38,611 nt of DNA, taken from Welwitschia mirabilis. Taxonomy: Eukaryota > Gnetophyta > Gnetopsida > Welwitschiales. Below, one piece after another: positions 10,231-23,300 of the stretch (its first letter is position 1; the number at the start of each line of letters is the position of its first letter). The notes below the pieces were generated by a model that was not told where the DNA came from, made no database searches, and was given only the letters and a program-made list of their open reading frames with translations. The stretch is taken from positions 53,653,842 through 53,692,452 of the forward strand of contig JBOZIK010000001.1 of NCBI GenBank assembly GCA_051453625.1. The letters are read 5' to 3'. Position numbers and translations under genes: made by a program.

Positions 10231-13175
10231 TATGCCTTTAAAGATTAAACTGCAACAACAAAGCAGTGTTATTTAGAGTCCAAGTAATGATCCAAATATA
10301 ATTAGCAAGGATATCAAAGCATAAATATAATTATTAGATTTCTAAAATTCAAGTTCTATTCTTTTATTCCAAAAACCAAGAAATTTTTTAGAAATGGCAG
10401 AGCTCAAATAGTAGATCAAAAATATAGAATTTATTCTAAATTTAACTTTCCAAAGGACAATTAAAAGAAATGAGCCAATAATGAAATTTTTAATGGTTCA
10501 CTTGTAGATAACTTGCCTTCTGAATTTAAAGCATTAGAGGTATCTTCCATTTCTCAATAGCTTCTGCAATAACTTTATGACACTAAAATAACTCTAATCA
10601 TTATGATTAAATAGTCCATGCATATACCTATTATGGAAGAAAACCCTTAGTTAATCTATAGCCTTTGGAATATGAATCCTTAGTGGGATACCTAGAGAGG
10701 ACTTTTAAACCATTGTAAAGCTAGATTATGAACTACTTAAAGAGACTAAGGATGCATAGCTAGTTATGATCTTTAGAAAATTGAAGATTAACTAAGAAAC
10801 TAGTGAAAGGTACTGCCATTAGAGGTGTATCATAGATAGGTTCTTATAATTATCTTCAAATCAGTTGCTACATTATGATTAGGAGTAATCATAGATAAAA
10901 TTATTAAAAAAATATTTTAACTATTATTTTTTACTTGTAAAAAAAGTAATTGATTATTATACTTTTTAATTATTTTCTTAACTATTTTAGTAATACTAGA
11001 TCATGCTCCATAAGAAGTACCTTAAATTATAATTAATATGTATAAAAGTTTAATCCTCAGTACCATCCCCTTATTAAGGGCAGTTATAATCCTAATCCTA
11101 TAAAAGAGTATGAGAATCCCTATAGGCTCTAGACTTGCTCTAATTGGTTTTAAATTCTAAAGCATCATTATACAGCTAGAGCATATTTAATCTATTAGGC
11201 ACATTTCCTTCATTATTATTTAAAAGAAGAAAAAAATCATTAGAATATTGATTATTAAATAAATCCTTATCATTACTTAATAGTTAAATGCTTTTAAAAG
11301 GTCTAAAATCACAAAAGCATCTAGTCAAGTATATCAATACACAAATTATAATAATAAAAAGATAAGGGATTAAACAAAAAATTTTATCAATAGATTTCTG
11401 AAGAATAAAGAAATGAGACTACATCTCATTAATTAAAATAGGAATTTGCATCTATGAATAATAAATTAATATTAATTAAAAAATAATCCCTTAGTTTTAT
11501 CTAATTACTAATAGCTATTAAAAGTTAATAGTAAATAAGTTGATGAAGGTACATGAGATGATGTTAAAGTGGCTATGTGGGATGATGAATGGATATCTTA
11601 TGATAAGGCCTATGAAAGATAAGTGGATCATCATCTGAGCTCTTTGTGTACTTGTTGCTCTCTCTAAGTCTCTACTAGAACCTGTGATGAAACCTAATGC
11701 TTCCCCTAAGACTGTGACAACTCTTCTATGGACATAAATATCTAAATATTCTACTTTATCTAAGTCATATACTATAGTAGAATATGTGGGTGATGCTTAT
11801 GCCTTAGAATCCTTCTTTGAATCAGATCATGTGGGAATCCCCATGGATCTCTAACTACTTGTAGGTACCTCCTCCTAACTGGTTATGTATTTGTGCTTAT
11901 TCAATCTCAAAATATTTTTGCTAATCTTTCCCATCATTTTGACAATATTCATAAGACCCTTATTCACTGATGAGGAACTATGAATAGTAGTGGAATGAGA
12001 TCTCTGAAATTATGCCTTGGAAGGTCTCTACTTATGTTTTCTCCTACTTGTACTAGAGCATGCCACTTTTTACTAAACTCTAAAAGGGTATTCTTAGATT
12101 GAATAAGATTAAGCTATAGAATTAAAATACTCTCATTACTAATTATTAGGCTAATCAAATATGGATAACCTAAGGTTTAAACCTTATGAAAGAGTGTAAT
12201 AATGTCCACACACAATATGAAGCTAAAATCAATTTTAACTCTATGAGAAGGTAGTATATTGTAAACGTATGCATAGGGTTATAGTAACTATAGCTACCTC
12301 TATGAACTATAATACTATAAAATATAATCAAGATCAAAATTAATGCATCTAGTACCATGTCTTTGCATTCCACGTTCTCATAAAAATTCATCTTTACATG
12401 TCAAAAGATAATAGTGCTTAATGTATGTTGTGGAATCTTAGCAAAACAACCTGTAAAGATATCTTTAAAGGAATGCATGTATAATTGAGGAAGCTCTAAA
12501 TCATTTATGATAAATAAAGAATTAATAAAATAAAAAGTAAAAAACAGAGAGGTACCTCTTACCTAAGTTTAAAACATACTAGTAGCAACATCTATTTCAT
12601 GGATGTTGGTATAGAACTCATAAATAATTGGATTTAAAATGCTCTGTTTTATTCAACTACTAGTTCCTAAATAAGATAAGAGAAATAAAAAATATATAAT
12701 ATTTTCTATGGTTTTGAAAACCAAGAGACCTTTCTACAATAATAGAGTTTATAGCCTAATTTTTAAACCATTTAGCTACTGATTCATGATAAAATTATGA
12801 TTCATATTAAGGTCTCTATGTTACAATGAAAGGTTCCTTTTATTTTTAGGCATTATAGAGCTTTATCCTCATCATTTTGAGAATAAGATACTAAAAGAAT
12901 TAAACTCTGATAGAATATTTAAAAGAACCAAAGAAAAAGAGGAACAAAAAAAAAAGGCACTTGATTTACTTGTTGTATAGATTTCTTTCAACTATAAGAG
13001 GTTTATGCTAAGATATATACAAGAAAAGAAAGACTTTAGACCACTATAATAGGCACATCTACTAAATGGATGATTTCAAATGAGGATTGGTGATCCCTTT
13101 ACTAGTTAAAAAGGATTGAAACCATCATTTTTGACATAGTTTTTAATTTCTGATGCGCTATATCAAAGATATCTA
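10231..13175. mobile_element. Inner part of left arm, unclassified retroelement DNA
   Basis: It is matched by 20397-23439 in the right arm but has no protein domain I recognise on either strand. A 73-codon open frame at 12170-12391 (minus) is matched by one at 21200-21421 (plus) with 13 residue differences. Most base changes between them alter the residue, which argues against selection for a protein. Stop codons are frequent elsewhere. Confidence 0.55.
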
Positions 13176-13621
13176 TTCCATGAAAGATGTCTAAAATGAT
13201 GAAAGTAGATGTCTATGAAACTCAAATACATTTTGTGACAAAAAATTTTAATAGTTAATTGAGTGTGGCAAAGGAATATATCAAAATAAAAAATCTATTT
13301 TGAAAATAAATAAAAATAATAAAAAAATACGTAACCTTCAAAAAATTTACATAACCAAAGACCTCTACTAAAAAGACATCTATAGATTTAAAGATGTATT
13401 TAATTTAGAAATCTACAAATTCAAAGACATATTTTCTATAAAATAGAAACTTTGAGATCTTCTATAGCTAACATCAAAATTATAATACTTATCTTTAAAA
13501 TAATAAAATAAAATACATAGAATATACTTATTTAAGATCTAGTTAATATATCAACTTACAAAGTATCAATAATTAAGATACTAATTTAAGATTTGAGACA
13601 GGTTACCTTTTAACTTATCTG
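13176..13621. other. Spacer DNA between left arm and copia relic
   Basis: A-rich sequence without a usable frame. It contains short repeated words (AAAGACATCTA, AAGATGTATTTAATTTAGAAATCTAC near 13370-13430) that suggest local duplication. Nothing else is recognised. Confidence 0.4.
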
Positions 13622-14035
13622 ACTAAACAAGGCTCAATTCGTAAGTTCTGGTATAATTTGATGAACCTTTCTTCACTTAGTCATTTGGTGAAAACATCTG
13701 TGAGTTGATCATTAATATTAACATATTCCAATGTGATGTATTTGTTTTGTACATGCTCTCTAAGAAAGTGATGGCTAATCTTAAAATGTTTACTTATTAA
13801 ATGCTGAATAGGGTTATTTGAAATGTTGATCACACTATTATTCTCATAATATTCTAAGTCATTTAATGTTTGCTTCATTCAAAGTATCTAAGCATAACAA
13901 CTTCTAGCAGTGATGTGCTCCAATTCAATAGTTGAGAGAGTGGTTAACTTTTTTCCTTTAATTGCTTCAAGACATCAAGCGTTATCTAAGAACAAAGCAG
14001 TTTCCACTAGTACTTCTCTTATAATTCTTACAAAA
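13622..14035 (-). pseudogene. Ty1/copia polyprotein relic, RNase H end
   Basis: The minus-strand product keeps the C-terminal part of a plant Ty1/copia polyprotein. From higher to lower coordinates: a STIELEH segment matching the usual STTEAEY, a SCYA..IL.MKQTL segment, SNNPIQH, SKHFKISHHFLREHV, and LEYVNINDQLTDVFTK at 13681. These are the hallmark RNase H motifs just before the end of pol. The 198-base open stretch is 13681-13878. Upstream, stops replace residues that are normally tryptophan (ILWMKQ reads as IL-stop-MKQ) and there is at least one frameshift near 13920. Integrase and reverse transcriptase are missing. Confidence 0.88.
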
Positions 14036-14239
14036 TGCTTAGTATGCATTAAAATACCTAACTAGTTTAAGGTACGTATTCATTAAATACCTTAGACTCC
14101 AATTAGTAATACCTTTAACATAGTAAAATATTATTTTAACAAATATAAGATGTGATTTTATAAGATTACTCTGATATGAGAAGAAATTCCTACACTTAAG
14201 GTAAAATCAAGTCTACTTACTATAAGATATAGTAAAATA

Positions 14240-14710
14240 TTAATCATACCTTAGTATAATGTTGTGGTATGTGTGTGTGTGTGTAAATGTTACATTCTTT
14301 ATCAAATCCTGTCAACCACAAATACACACATGAATATAACACACTAATATAAATGGGAGTAGATCTAAATATCATAATCCATCTAAGGCACTAGACAAGA
14401 AGAAAGAGAAGTAAAGGTTTAAAAATAAAATTAATAATGCAAAAAAAGTAAGCACACAATGCAAATGCAATCTACTCTAAATGCAACATTTATCTGACTA
14501 CCAAATCTCTATCACTAAGATCGACCCTACATAACTTAGATCAACCAAGGAAACTATTACTAATCCTAATCAATCTAAGCTATCAAGTATGAAAACATGT
14601 AATTATTAATCTAAGAAAAATAAAATGTAATGCAAGATCCTAAAATAATTATTCCAACCTTAACAATGATTTCCCTTGATGACATATATCATAAATGAGG
14701 TTGTCATAGA
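14240..14710 (-). mobile_element. Leader of gypsy copy D (inverted)
   Basis: On the minus strand it begins with CTATGACAACCTCATTTATG, the counterpart of the post-LTR block in copies A-C. It continues through leader words shared with 23440-23965 (CAATCTACTCTAAAT, CTAAGCTATCAAG, ATGTAATGCAA on the plus strand). No gag follows; the copia RNase H relic on the same strand lies about 200 bases beyond. Confidence 0.6.
14270..14284. repeat. TG microsatellite
   Basis: A short run of alternating TG, about seven units, at the edge of the copy D leader. Confidence 0.9.
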
Positions 14711-15362
14711 ATCATAAGCAACATAAACCATAAGGGACATGCATATGAATATGAATAAACTATCAGAATATTTCAATTAAAAGTCAAACCAACATCCATA
14801 TTATAAAGCAATAGCAACTTGATGAAAGATACACAACCCAATACCAAAGAATATGTTTCTCTGCAATAATAAGAAATGGACATCCTATCCTTTCATCTTG
14901 TATCATGAGAATTTTTGGCATCAAAGAAGATGATCAAAGTTAAGGTTAAAGGAAATATTTATTAACAATAATATACTAAAAAATTTCAAATCTAACAGAC
15001 ACAACCAAAACCTTAATGGCACATAGGAAGTGCATGACACATTGCATAAGTTAGATAAAGTTTTGTACATTGATTAAAATTAGATTTTCATCCTCTGTGT
15101 CGTTTGGATAATGGAGAGGATGATAGAATTCTTGAAACTCTTTATCAAATTAAATTAATCTTTAAGCGCATTAATTCCTCCTCAAAAATATGAAGTATTA
15201 GAGTTAGTCTAACATGCCTTTAAATGTATTGGTATTTGCACATTTCCATGATTTTTTCCTTGACTCACAATAATCATTATTTTATGCTTAAAATTATTTA
15301 AATACCCTACAAAAATACTCAAAATACCCCATCAAAAACATGCAAATTAGCATCGCAACATA
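14711..15362 (-). repeat. LTR of gypsy copy D (inverted)
   Basis: The minus strand begins with TATGTTGCGATGCTAATTTG directly after a polypurine tract, like LTRs A and C. It continues with TTGATGGGG, a TATA-like word (14953-14964), GATGCCAAAAATTCTC, GGATGTCCATTTCTTATTA and a GGGTTGTGTATC block shared with LTR F. Length is about 650 bases. It is closest to LTR F in the R and U5 part. Confidence 0.65.
14953..14964 (-). promoter_or_regulatory. LTR promoter TATA-like word, copy D
   Basis: On the minus strand TTAATAAATATT lies where LTRs A, B and C have TTATAAATA. It is followed by the conserved region containing ATGCCAAAAATTCTC. Confidence 0.4.
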
Positions 15363-15378
15363 GTCCCCCACTTAGCCT
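15363..15378 (-). promoter_or_regulatory. Polypurine tract, copy D
   Basis: On the minus strand it reads GGCTAAGTGGGGGAC and abuts the LTR start TATGTTGC. It is the best preserved of the three polypurine tracts in the window. Confidence 0.65.
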
Positions 15379-17560
15379 TATCAATCCCTAATAAAGTAGC
15401 AGATAACTATAATTGCAAGCCAAATTGACTAAGATAAAACATTAAATAGGGATAACTAATTTAAGTTTAGATATATTAGTATTCAAGAGTAAATAATAAA
15501 ATTAAATAGAATAAAATGTTTTATCTTGACAGTAGTGGCATCTAAACTATCATCTAGATGATTATGAGGATGATAGGATTTTAAAAATTAATCTGTAAAA
15601 TTCATTACCTACAATCATACTTATCAGGAAAATAAGATCAAAATACTTACTAATGAATTAGCCCCCCACTTAAAAAATTTAGCACATTAAAAAGATAGAA
15701 ATTAAATGTCATAACAAAAATAATCATCATAAGATATGACCATAATAACTTAGATAACTAATGTGCATATATAATCAAAAAAAGTAATAACTTAAAAAAA
15801 ATATTTATAGATTAAACATTGAGTCTATAAGCATAACATACAAGGGAAATATATTAAAAAGAATCAATCATAACATTATTTCATTCATCTATGGTCTCAT
15901 GAATTACTTGTATCATTCCTAAAAGGAAAAGAAACAACAAGTATTCTATTGTTAAGTATATATTTTACTAAATAATATCCATAATGCATATCACTAAAAT
16001 AGTAGGAATTTAGAATTAGATTAGTACATTATAGATATATCTCATGAAAATGTAAAAATGACCTTTAAATATTTAAAATTTTCTCAAAATATATATCTTG
16101 TCCTCCTCATAATAAACTAATACATCCCATATTACATTAATATTGTAAGAAGAAAAAGATCCATATGCTAGTTAAGTATAAATAAGTAAAACATGCAGGC
16201 TTGAGAGCAGTATTTCTATGCATGAAAGGAAGGTCAGAAAATAGTTTATAAAAGATTAAAGATAAAGAGTTAATGCTTAAAAAATATTTGTATGTCATCC
16301 ACCTAGTCATTTGAAAGATAAGGAGGACAAGAATGATTTTCAAAAAGATCAAAAAATTTGGAAAGATCAGTAGAAATAGTTAAACTGAGATAGCATCAAG
16401 TAGGTTTCAGAAAGTATAAGAGAGTCTAAAATATGGGAAATCACTAAGAATTATGATAAAGTAAGGCATTATAAAGGAGGTAAATGCACCAAGCTAAGAA
16501 ACATAGATGAAATATGCATGAACTCATAATAATTGAAAAATATTAGATGTATTAAAACTTAAAAAAGAAAATTAAAGAAAATTAAACTAGAAAAGATTCA
16601 AAAAAATAGATGGGAAAAATTAGCATAATAAACTAAGGAAATATATTTTCAAAAAGAAAATCAACCTTTATAAAGAAAAGTGACAAATAGAAATAAAAAT
16701 CAATAAGAGAACTATTAAATGATTAAGTCCTAAGTATTTGTGATGAAAAAATATGAAAATGACTTTGAAATATCAAAGAAAACAACTATGAAAAATAAAA
16801 TGGAAATGAAAAACTTAGGAACATGAAGAAGATTGTGTATCTATCCTAAATTTAAACCTAGTAAATCCTCTTAAAAGTAATCATAAAATTATGTAATTAA
16901 TGATGCATGACATAATGCAAAAAATCCATAAAGTACCACTTGAATAGGTAATGATTATGATGATGCTAAGTAAGTAATGTTTTCAAATAATGAATGCTAA
17001 AATCAAAAGCTGTGAGAAATGAACTTACCTACTAATACCCTAAAACACACCTAAATCCTCAAAAAATGCCAAGAATGCCACTAATCCCATAGCCTCAAAG
17101 TATTTTATTTTAATCCATGNNNNNNNNNNNNNNNNNNNNNNNNNNNNNNNNNNNNNNNNNNNNNNNNNNNNNNNNNNNNNNNNNNNNNNNNNNNNNNNNN
17201 NNNNNNNNNNNNNNNNNNNNNNNNNNNNNNNNNNNNNNNNNNNNNNNNNNNNNNNNNNNNNNNNNNNNNNNNNNNNNNNNNNNNNNNNNNNNNNNNNNNN
17301 NNNNNNNNNNNNNNNNNNNNNNNNNNNNNNNNNNNNNNNNNNNNNNNNNNNNNNNNNNNNNNNNNNNNNNNNNNNNNNNNNNNAAATATGAAGGTGAAAA
17401 AAATGAGATGAAAGACAAGAAATAATACTTCCAATAATCAAAAACTCACACCATTAAGAAAAAAACACAAGAAATCAAAGGATCTTCCTTCAAATGAAGT
17501 TCATAAATATTTGAATGTCTTAAGATTAAATGAATTCAATCTTATCACCTTAGTGTCCAA
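15379..17560 (-). mobile_element. 3' untranslated region of gypsy copy D (inverted), with gap
   Basis: Read on the minus strand, it matches the 3' UTR of copy C at both tested places. AATCTTAAGACATTC followed by CTTCATTTGAAGGAAGAT (about 17490-17530) matches 34855-34900. GTAGGTAAGTTCATTT followed by TTTGATTTTAGCAT (about 16990-17035) matches 35553-35625. A second purine run, TTAAGTGGGGGGC on the minus strand at about 15661-15675, may be the counterpart of the G-rich tract in A and C. No frame survives. The palindrome CATCTAGATG lies at 15551-15560. Confidence 0.6.
17120..17383. other. Assembly gap (264 N)
   Basis: All bases are N, inside the 3' UTR of copy D. The flanks are not duplicated. 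Confidence 0.95.
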
Positions 17561-17964
17561 CTAAAAATTACTGGTCATAATAAATTTATAAACTAAAATG
17601 TAAGTCAAGTTTAAAAGATGTTTAAGTGATAACATGACATCCACTAAAAAAATAAGCTAATGGTAGAGTGACTTTCAAAACAATTTCTTCTATCATGTTC
17701 AAGGTTTGATGATTCATGGATTTTTAAACCTTATCATTTTTTTAAATTTCCCTAATGTTTAAATCGGAAATTTTAACTTATATATTAAAAATGTACTTTC
17801 TCTATAAGATAAGTATCTAATAATCTATGAATTAATTTATTGCTTAAAATAAAAATCAAAGACAAAAGCATAAAAACAGAGGAAAAAAAAAGATACTAAA
17901 GTAATCTAAAAACAAATTTATTTAAATCCTAAAATATAATTAACACTTTTATTGGAAAGAAAGT
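17561..17964. other. A+T-rich DNA, nothing recognised
   Basis: This short stretch lies between the copy D 3' UTR and the LINE remnant. It has no frame and no family I recognise. Confidence 0.4.
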
Positions 17965-20396
17965 AAAAAAAGATCTATTCTTGTGGAAAAAAATTAATGG
18001 TATTCCAGTGGGTACTAGAGATATAATGGAGTTCTAGAACCCTTTTCATAGCACATTTTTGACTTATTTAAATAGTATAAGATGTTTACACATGGTCTGA
18101 TAAGCATTAAAGAAAAGGCAGAATCTAATGAATATTAGTGAGATATTTGATTAATGACAAATGAATCAATTTTTACCCTCATTCTATGCTGATTTCCTTG
18201 TCCCAAGACTGTTTGATCACTCTCTAATTATATTAAATTGTAATAAAGGCCTCAAGGTTAGACCATCATTTAGATTTTGTAATTTTTAATGTGAAGATCT
18301 TGAGTTTATTAGAGTCATTCAAATGGATTGATTTTCACATCCTTATTGCACTTCCTTGACTGACATCTAGAGGAAATTTAAGCACATAAAAAAAGAGCTT
18401 AAAGCTAAATTCAATCATGTCACTAGAGGCATGAGACAGAGCATGTAGTGTGAAAAAAACAAACTCATAGATATCTAGTACTAGCTAGAAGTTTCTCCTA
18501 ATGATACTAAGCTAATTTAGAAATAAAGGATCTCTATTTAATAATATAATAAATTACTAACTTATGAATTCCTCTTCAACAAATACAGAGCTAAGATTAA
18601 GTGGACAGAGGAAGGTAATCTAAGCTCATCTTATTTTCATGCTTGCATTAAGCAAAGTAAGTACTTTTCTTTCATTAGCTCTATTCATGATGCTAATGGT
18701 CTTTTTCTTAATTAACCTAGTAACTTATTTCTGTCATTAGGGATAGAGGTGAATGTATCCAAATTAGATCACTCAATTTTGAATGCTAGCCCCAAAGTGA
18801 GTAAGAAATAGTATACAGATTTATGTAGGCCTATCTCTTCTGATGAAATGAAGAAAGCATTTTTTATGATAGGCAATGATAAAGCCCCCAGTCTTGATTA
18901 TTTATCTCCCAAATTCTTTAAGTTTTCTTGGAATATCATTGGCAAATACTTATGCACGTCCATTAAGAAATTCTTCTTTGATTATATCATGCTAGAGGGT
19001 GTCAACTCCACAACCACAGCTTTGATTCCTAAAGCTACTTTCCCTAATATGGCTTTATATTTTAGGCCAATAGCATGTTTCAATGTGATTTATAAATCCA
19101 TTACAAACATCATTTCTTAAAGGATTAAAGGTGTTATTACTTCAATTATGGGAGATAATCAAGATGCTTTCATTCCTTAGAGGAGGATGATTCACAACAT
19201 TTTACAAGCTTACGAACTTGTCTAGCATTATAAAAGGAAAAATATGAGCCCAAGGTGTGCACTTAATATGGACTTAAGAAAATCATGTAATTCAATATCA
19301 TGGTCTTTTCTCAAGAACTTATTGATAGGTTTGGGCTTTTCCTTTAGAGTGATTAATTAGATTTTATCCTATACCACCACCTCCTATTATTCAATTTTAG
19401 TGAATGGTGAATTGTCAGATACTTTTTAGGAAAAAGTGGACTCAGACAAGATGATCCAATGTCTTCTTAACTCTTCTTCTTAGCTATGGAACACTTGTCT
19501 ATATGCCTTAGAAAAATGACTAATAACTCCTAATTTTACTTTCATCCAAAATGTAATAGGCTTTAAATTACTCATTTGTGTTATGCAAATGATTTATTCT
19601 TATTTTACAGAGAAGATGATACCTCCATTCAATGTTTAAAATAATTTATAAAGCACTTTTTAGATGTTTCTAATTTTGAATCAAATCTAACTAAGAGCCA
19701 GACCTTATTTGGAGGTATATCACAAGGTCAAAAAGAGTGATATCTCCATGACCTGGGTTTTAGAAAAGGTGTCCTTCCTCTTAGATATCTTGAAGTGTCT
19801 TTTAACTCAAAGAAACTTTCCATAATTTATTGTCTACTTATAATTCTAAGGTAATAGAGAGAATAATATTCTGAACTATAAAATTTATTTCATTTGTAGG
19901 AAGACTTATTTTGGTCAAAGCTATGCTTCAAAGCCTGTTCTCTTTTTGGTGTAAGATTTTTCTTATTCCTAAGAAGGTAATATCTAAGATTGACTTAGTA
20001 TGAAAAAAATTCCTTTAGATAGGATCCTATGATCAAACTAAAAAGGCTCCTATAGCATGGCATAACTTAGTGAAGCCAAAAGTAGCTGGAGATTTGAACT
20101 TGACTAATTCTATCTTAATGAACAAAGCCCTAGTTTTGAATTAGCTATGGGATTTGGTACTCAAAAAATATAGCCTATGGGTCAAGTGATGTAATGAATA
20201 CTATTTTAAAGAAAAAAATATCTAGCACTATCAAGAGAAACATAGCACATCTTGGATTATTAAAAAATATTGAAACTTAGACATCAGGTAGGGATTTGCA
20301 TAGATCTTACAAGTGATGCCTTGGTATGGAATGTAGCTCATATGCCTTTCTCCACCTCCTCCACTTATTTACAGTTATGTGGGAAAACTCCCATTT
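17965..20396 (+). pseudogene. LINE (plant L1-type) ORF2 remnant
   Basis: Joined across frames, the product follows ORF2 of plant L1 elements. Near 17990 is the C-terminal half of the endonuclease (GIPVGTRDIMEF), and near 18200 a degraded SDHSPI motif (FDHSLI). Reverse transcriptase follows: NDKAPSLDYLSPKFFK at about 18875, RPIACFNVIYKSIT at 19060, a NMDLRKS motif A at about 19267, LVNGELS near 19400, GLRQDDPMS near 19440, and YANDLFLF near 19580 where the family has FADD. After this comes LRYLEVSFNSKKLS at about 19775, then the C-terminal KKFLWIGSYDQTKKAPIAWHN and LWVKW region near 20010-20190. The longest open piece is 18848-19120. Many stops and frameshifts are present; ORF1, the 5' half of the endonuclease and the 3' tail are absent. 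The remnant ends exactly at the right arm. Confidence 0.9.
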
Positions 20397-23300
20397 TAGA
20401 TATCTTTTGTGGATTATATATCATTAACATAGTGCATTAGAAATTAAAGACCATGTCAAAAATGATGGTTTAGATACTCTTTAAGTAGTAAAGAGATCAC
20501 CAACCCTCATTTCTAGTCCTTCATTCAGTAGATGTGCCTATTAGAGTGGTCTAAAGTCTTTTTTTACTTAGATCTCTTAGCATAAATCTCTTTGAGTTGA
20601 AAGAAATATATACAAGAAGTAAATCATGTGCCTTTTTTTCTTTTTTTATTCCTCTTTTCCTTTAGTTCTTTCAAATATTCTATCAAAGTTTAATTCTTTT
20701 AGTATCTTATTCTTAAAATTATGAGGAGAAATATCTATGATGTCTAAAAATAAAAGGAACCTTTCATTGAAACATAGATACCTTAATACTAATCATAATT
20801 TTATCATGAATCAGTAGTTAAATAGTTTAAAACTTAGGCTAGAAACTCTATTATAAAACGGATTCTTGGTTTTCAAAAACATAGAAAAGATTATATCTTT
20901 TCTTATTTCTATCATCTTGGTTAGGAAATGGTGGTTCAATAAAATAGATCATTCTAAAACCAATTATTTATGAGTTCTATGCTAACATCCATGAAATAGA
21001 TGATGTTACTAGTATGTTTTAAACTTAGGTAAGAGGTATCTCTTTGATTTTCACTTTTCATTTTATAAATTCTCTACTTATCATAAATGATCTAGAGCTT
21101 CCTCAGTTGTACATGCATTCCTTCAAAGATATCTTTACATGATGTTGTATTAAGATTCCATAACATACATTAAGCACTATCATCTTTTGGCATGTAAAGA
21201 TGAATTTTTATGAGAATGCGGAACGCAAAGACATGGTACCTGATGCATCAATTTTGATCTTGATTATATTTTATAGTATTATAGTTTATAGAGATAGCTA
21301 TAGTTACTATAACCTCATGCAGCCATTTATAGTATACTACCTTCTCATAGAGTTAAAATTAATCTTGGCTTCATATTGTGTGTGGACATTATTACACTCT
21401 TTCATGAGGATCAAACCTTAGGTTATTCATATTTGATTAGCCTAATAATTAGCATTGAGAGTATATTAATTCTATATCTTAATCATATTTAATCTAAGAA
21501 TCCCCTTTTAGATTTTAGTAAAAAGCAGCATGCTTCAGTACAAGTAGGAGAAAGCATAAGCAGAGGGCTTTCAAGGCATAATTTCAAGGATCTCATTCCA
21601 ATCCTATTCACAATTCCTCATCAATGAAGAAGGGTCTTATGGATATTGTCAAAATGATGGAAATGAGCAAGAGAAACCTTTTGAGATTGAAGAAGCACAA
21701 ATACATAACCAGTTAGGGGAGGGCACCTACAAGTAGTTAGAAATCCATGGAGACTCCTACATGGTTTAATTCAAAGAAGTATTTTAAGGCATAAGCATCA
21801 CCCACATATCCTACTATAGGTTATGACTTAAATAAAGTAGAAGATTTAGACATTTATATCCATAGAAGAGGATTCAAAGTCTCAGGGGGAGCGTTAGGTT
21901 TTATCTTTCGTAGGCATTATCATAAGATACCACTTCAATACCTCATTTACCTTCATCACCTCATTTACCATTAAATTTTAAAGGCTATTAGTGATTTGAT
22001 AAAACTAAAGGATTCTTTTCTAATAAACATTAATTTATTATTCATAGATGTAAATTCCTATTTTTATTAACAAGATGTAGTCTCACTTCTTTATTCTTCA
22101 TAAATCTATTGATAAAGATTTTTGTTTAACCCCTTATCGTTTTATTATCATAATTTATGTATTGACATACTTAACTAGATGATTTTGTAATTTTTAACCT
22201 TTTAAAAGCATTTAACTATTACGTAATGATAAAGATTTATTTCATAATCAATATTATAATGATTTTTTTCTCCTTTTAAATGATAATGAAAAAAATGTGC
22301 ATAATAGATTAAATATGCTCTAGCTGTATATTGATGCTTGGGAATTTAAAACCAATTAGAGCAAGTCTAGAGACTATAGGAATTATCATACTCTTTTATA
22401 GGATTAGGTTTATAACTACCCTTAGTAAGGGGATGGTATTAAGGATGAAACTTTTTACACATCTTAATTATAATTGAAGGTACTTCTTATGGAGCATGAT
22501 CTAGTATTAATGACATAGTTAAGAAAATAATTAAAAAGTATAGTAATCAATTACTCTTTTACAAGCAAAAAATAATAGTTAAAATATTCTTTCAATAATT
22601 TACACACATATTTTATCTATAATTACACCTAATCATAATGTAGCAATTGATTTTAAGAGAATTATAAGAACCTATCTATGGTACACCTCTAATAGTAGTA
22701 CCTTTCATTGGTTTCTTAGTTAATCTTCAATTTTCTAAAGATCATAAGTAGTTAGGCATCCTTAGTCTCTTTAATTAGTTCATAATCTAGCTTTACAATG
22801 ATTTAAAACTTCTTTCACTAGGTGAAAAATTTAGAAGATCCTGCTACGGTTTCATATTCCAAAGGCTGTAGATTAACTAAGAGTTTTCTTTCATAAAGGG
22901 TATATGCATGGACTATTTAATCATAATGATTAGAGTTCTTTTGGTGCCACAAAATTATTGTAGAAGATATTGAGGAATAAAAGCTACCTCTAATGCTTTG
23001 AATTCAAAAGACAAGTTATCTACGAATGGACCATTGGAAAGTTCATCATTGGCTAATTTCTTTTAATTGGGCTATGGAAAGTCAAATTTGAAACAAATTC
23101 TATATTCATGATCTACTAATTGTAGGGAAATTTTTAAAATCCCTTAGCCTTTAAAGATGTCATTCATTATTAGGTAGAATATTTCTTATACACAACTATC
23201 TCTATAATTCTTCTACAAAAATAGAAGGGCACTAAAGAAGAGGCTATTTGAGCACTGTTATTTCTAAAAATTTCTTGGTTTTTAGAACGAAAGAATAGAA

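Larger units (their letters stand above)
8788..13175 (+). repeat. Left arm of large imperfect inverted repeat
   Basis: The reverse complement of 20397-26126 matches this stretch almost throughout. Landmarks: the GAGGAAAGAAG region (about 8830 and 26090), ACAGTCCATTGGGTAACC (about 9050 and 24600), GTCCAAGTAATGATCC (about 10278 and 23375), and GTAGATGTGCCTATTA (about 13055 and 20530). By eye identity is about 80-85 percent, and over 90 percent near 9005-9120. Relative to the right arm it lacks about 1.25 kb (fork at about 8947) and about 130 bases near 10412. The inner edge is fixed by AAAGATATCTA. Confidence 0.9.

Noticed and set aside
14839-14850. Primer-binding site of copy D (minus strand TGGTATTGGGTT)
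   Set aside because: Alignment with LTRs B and F shows that this is the internal GGTGGAGGGTTGTG region of the LTR, not its end.
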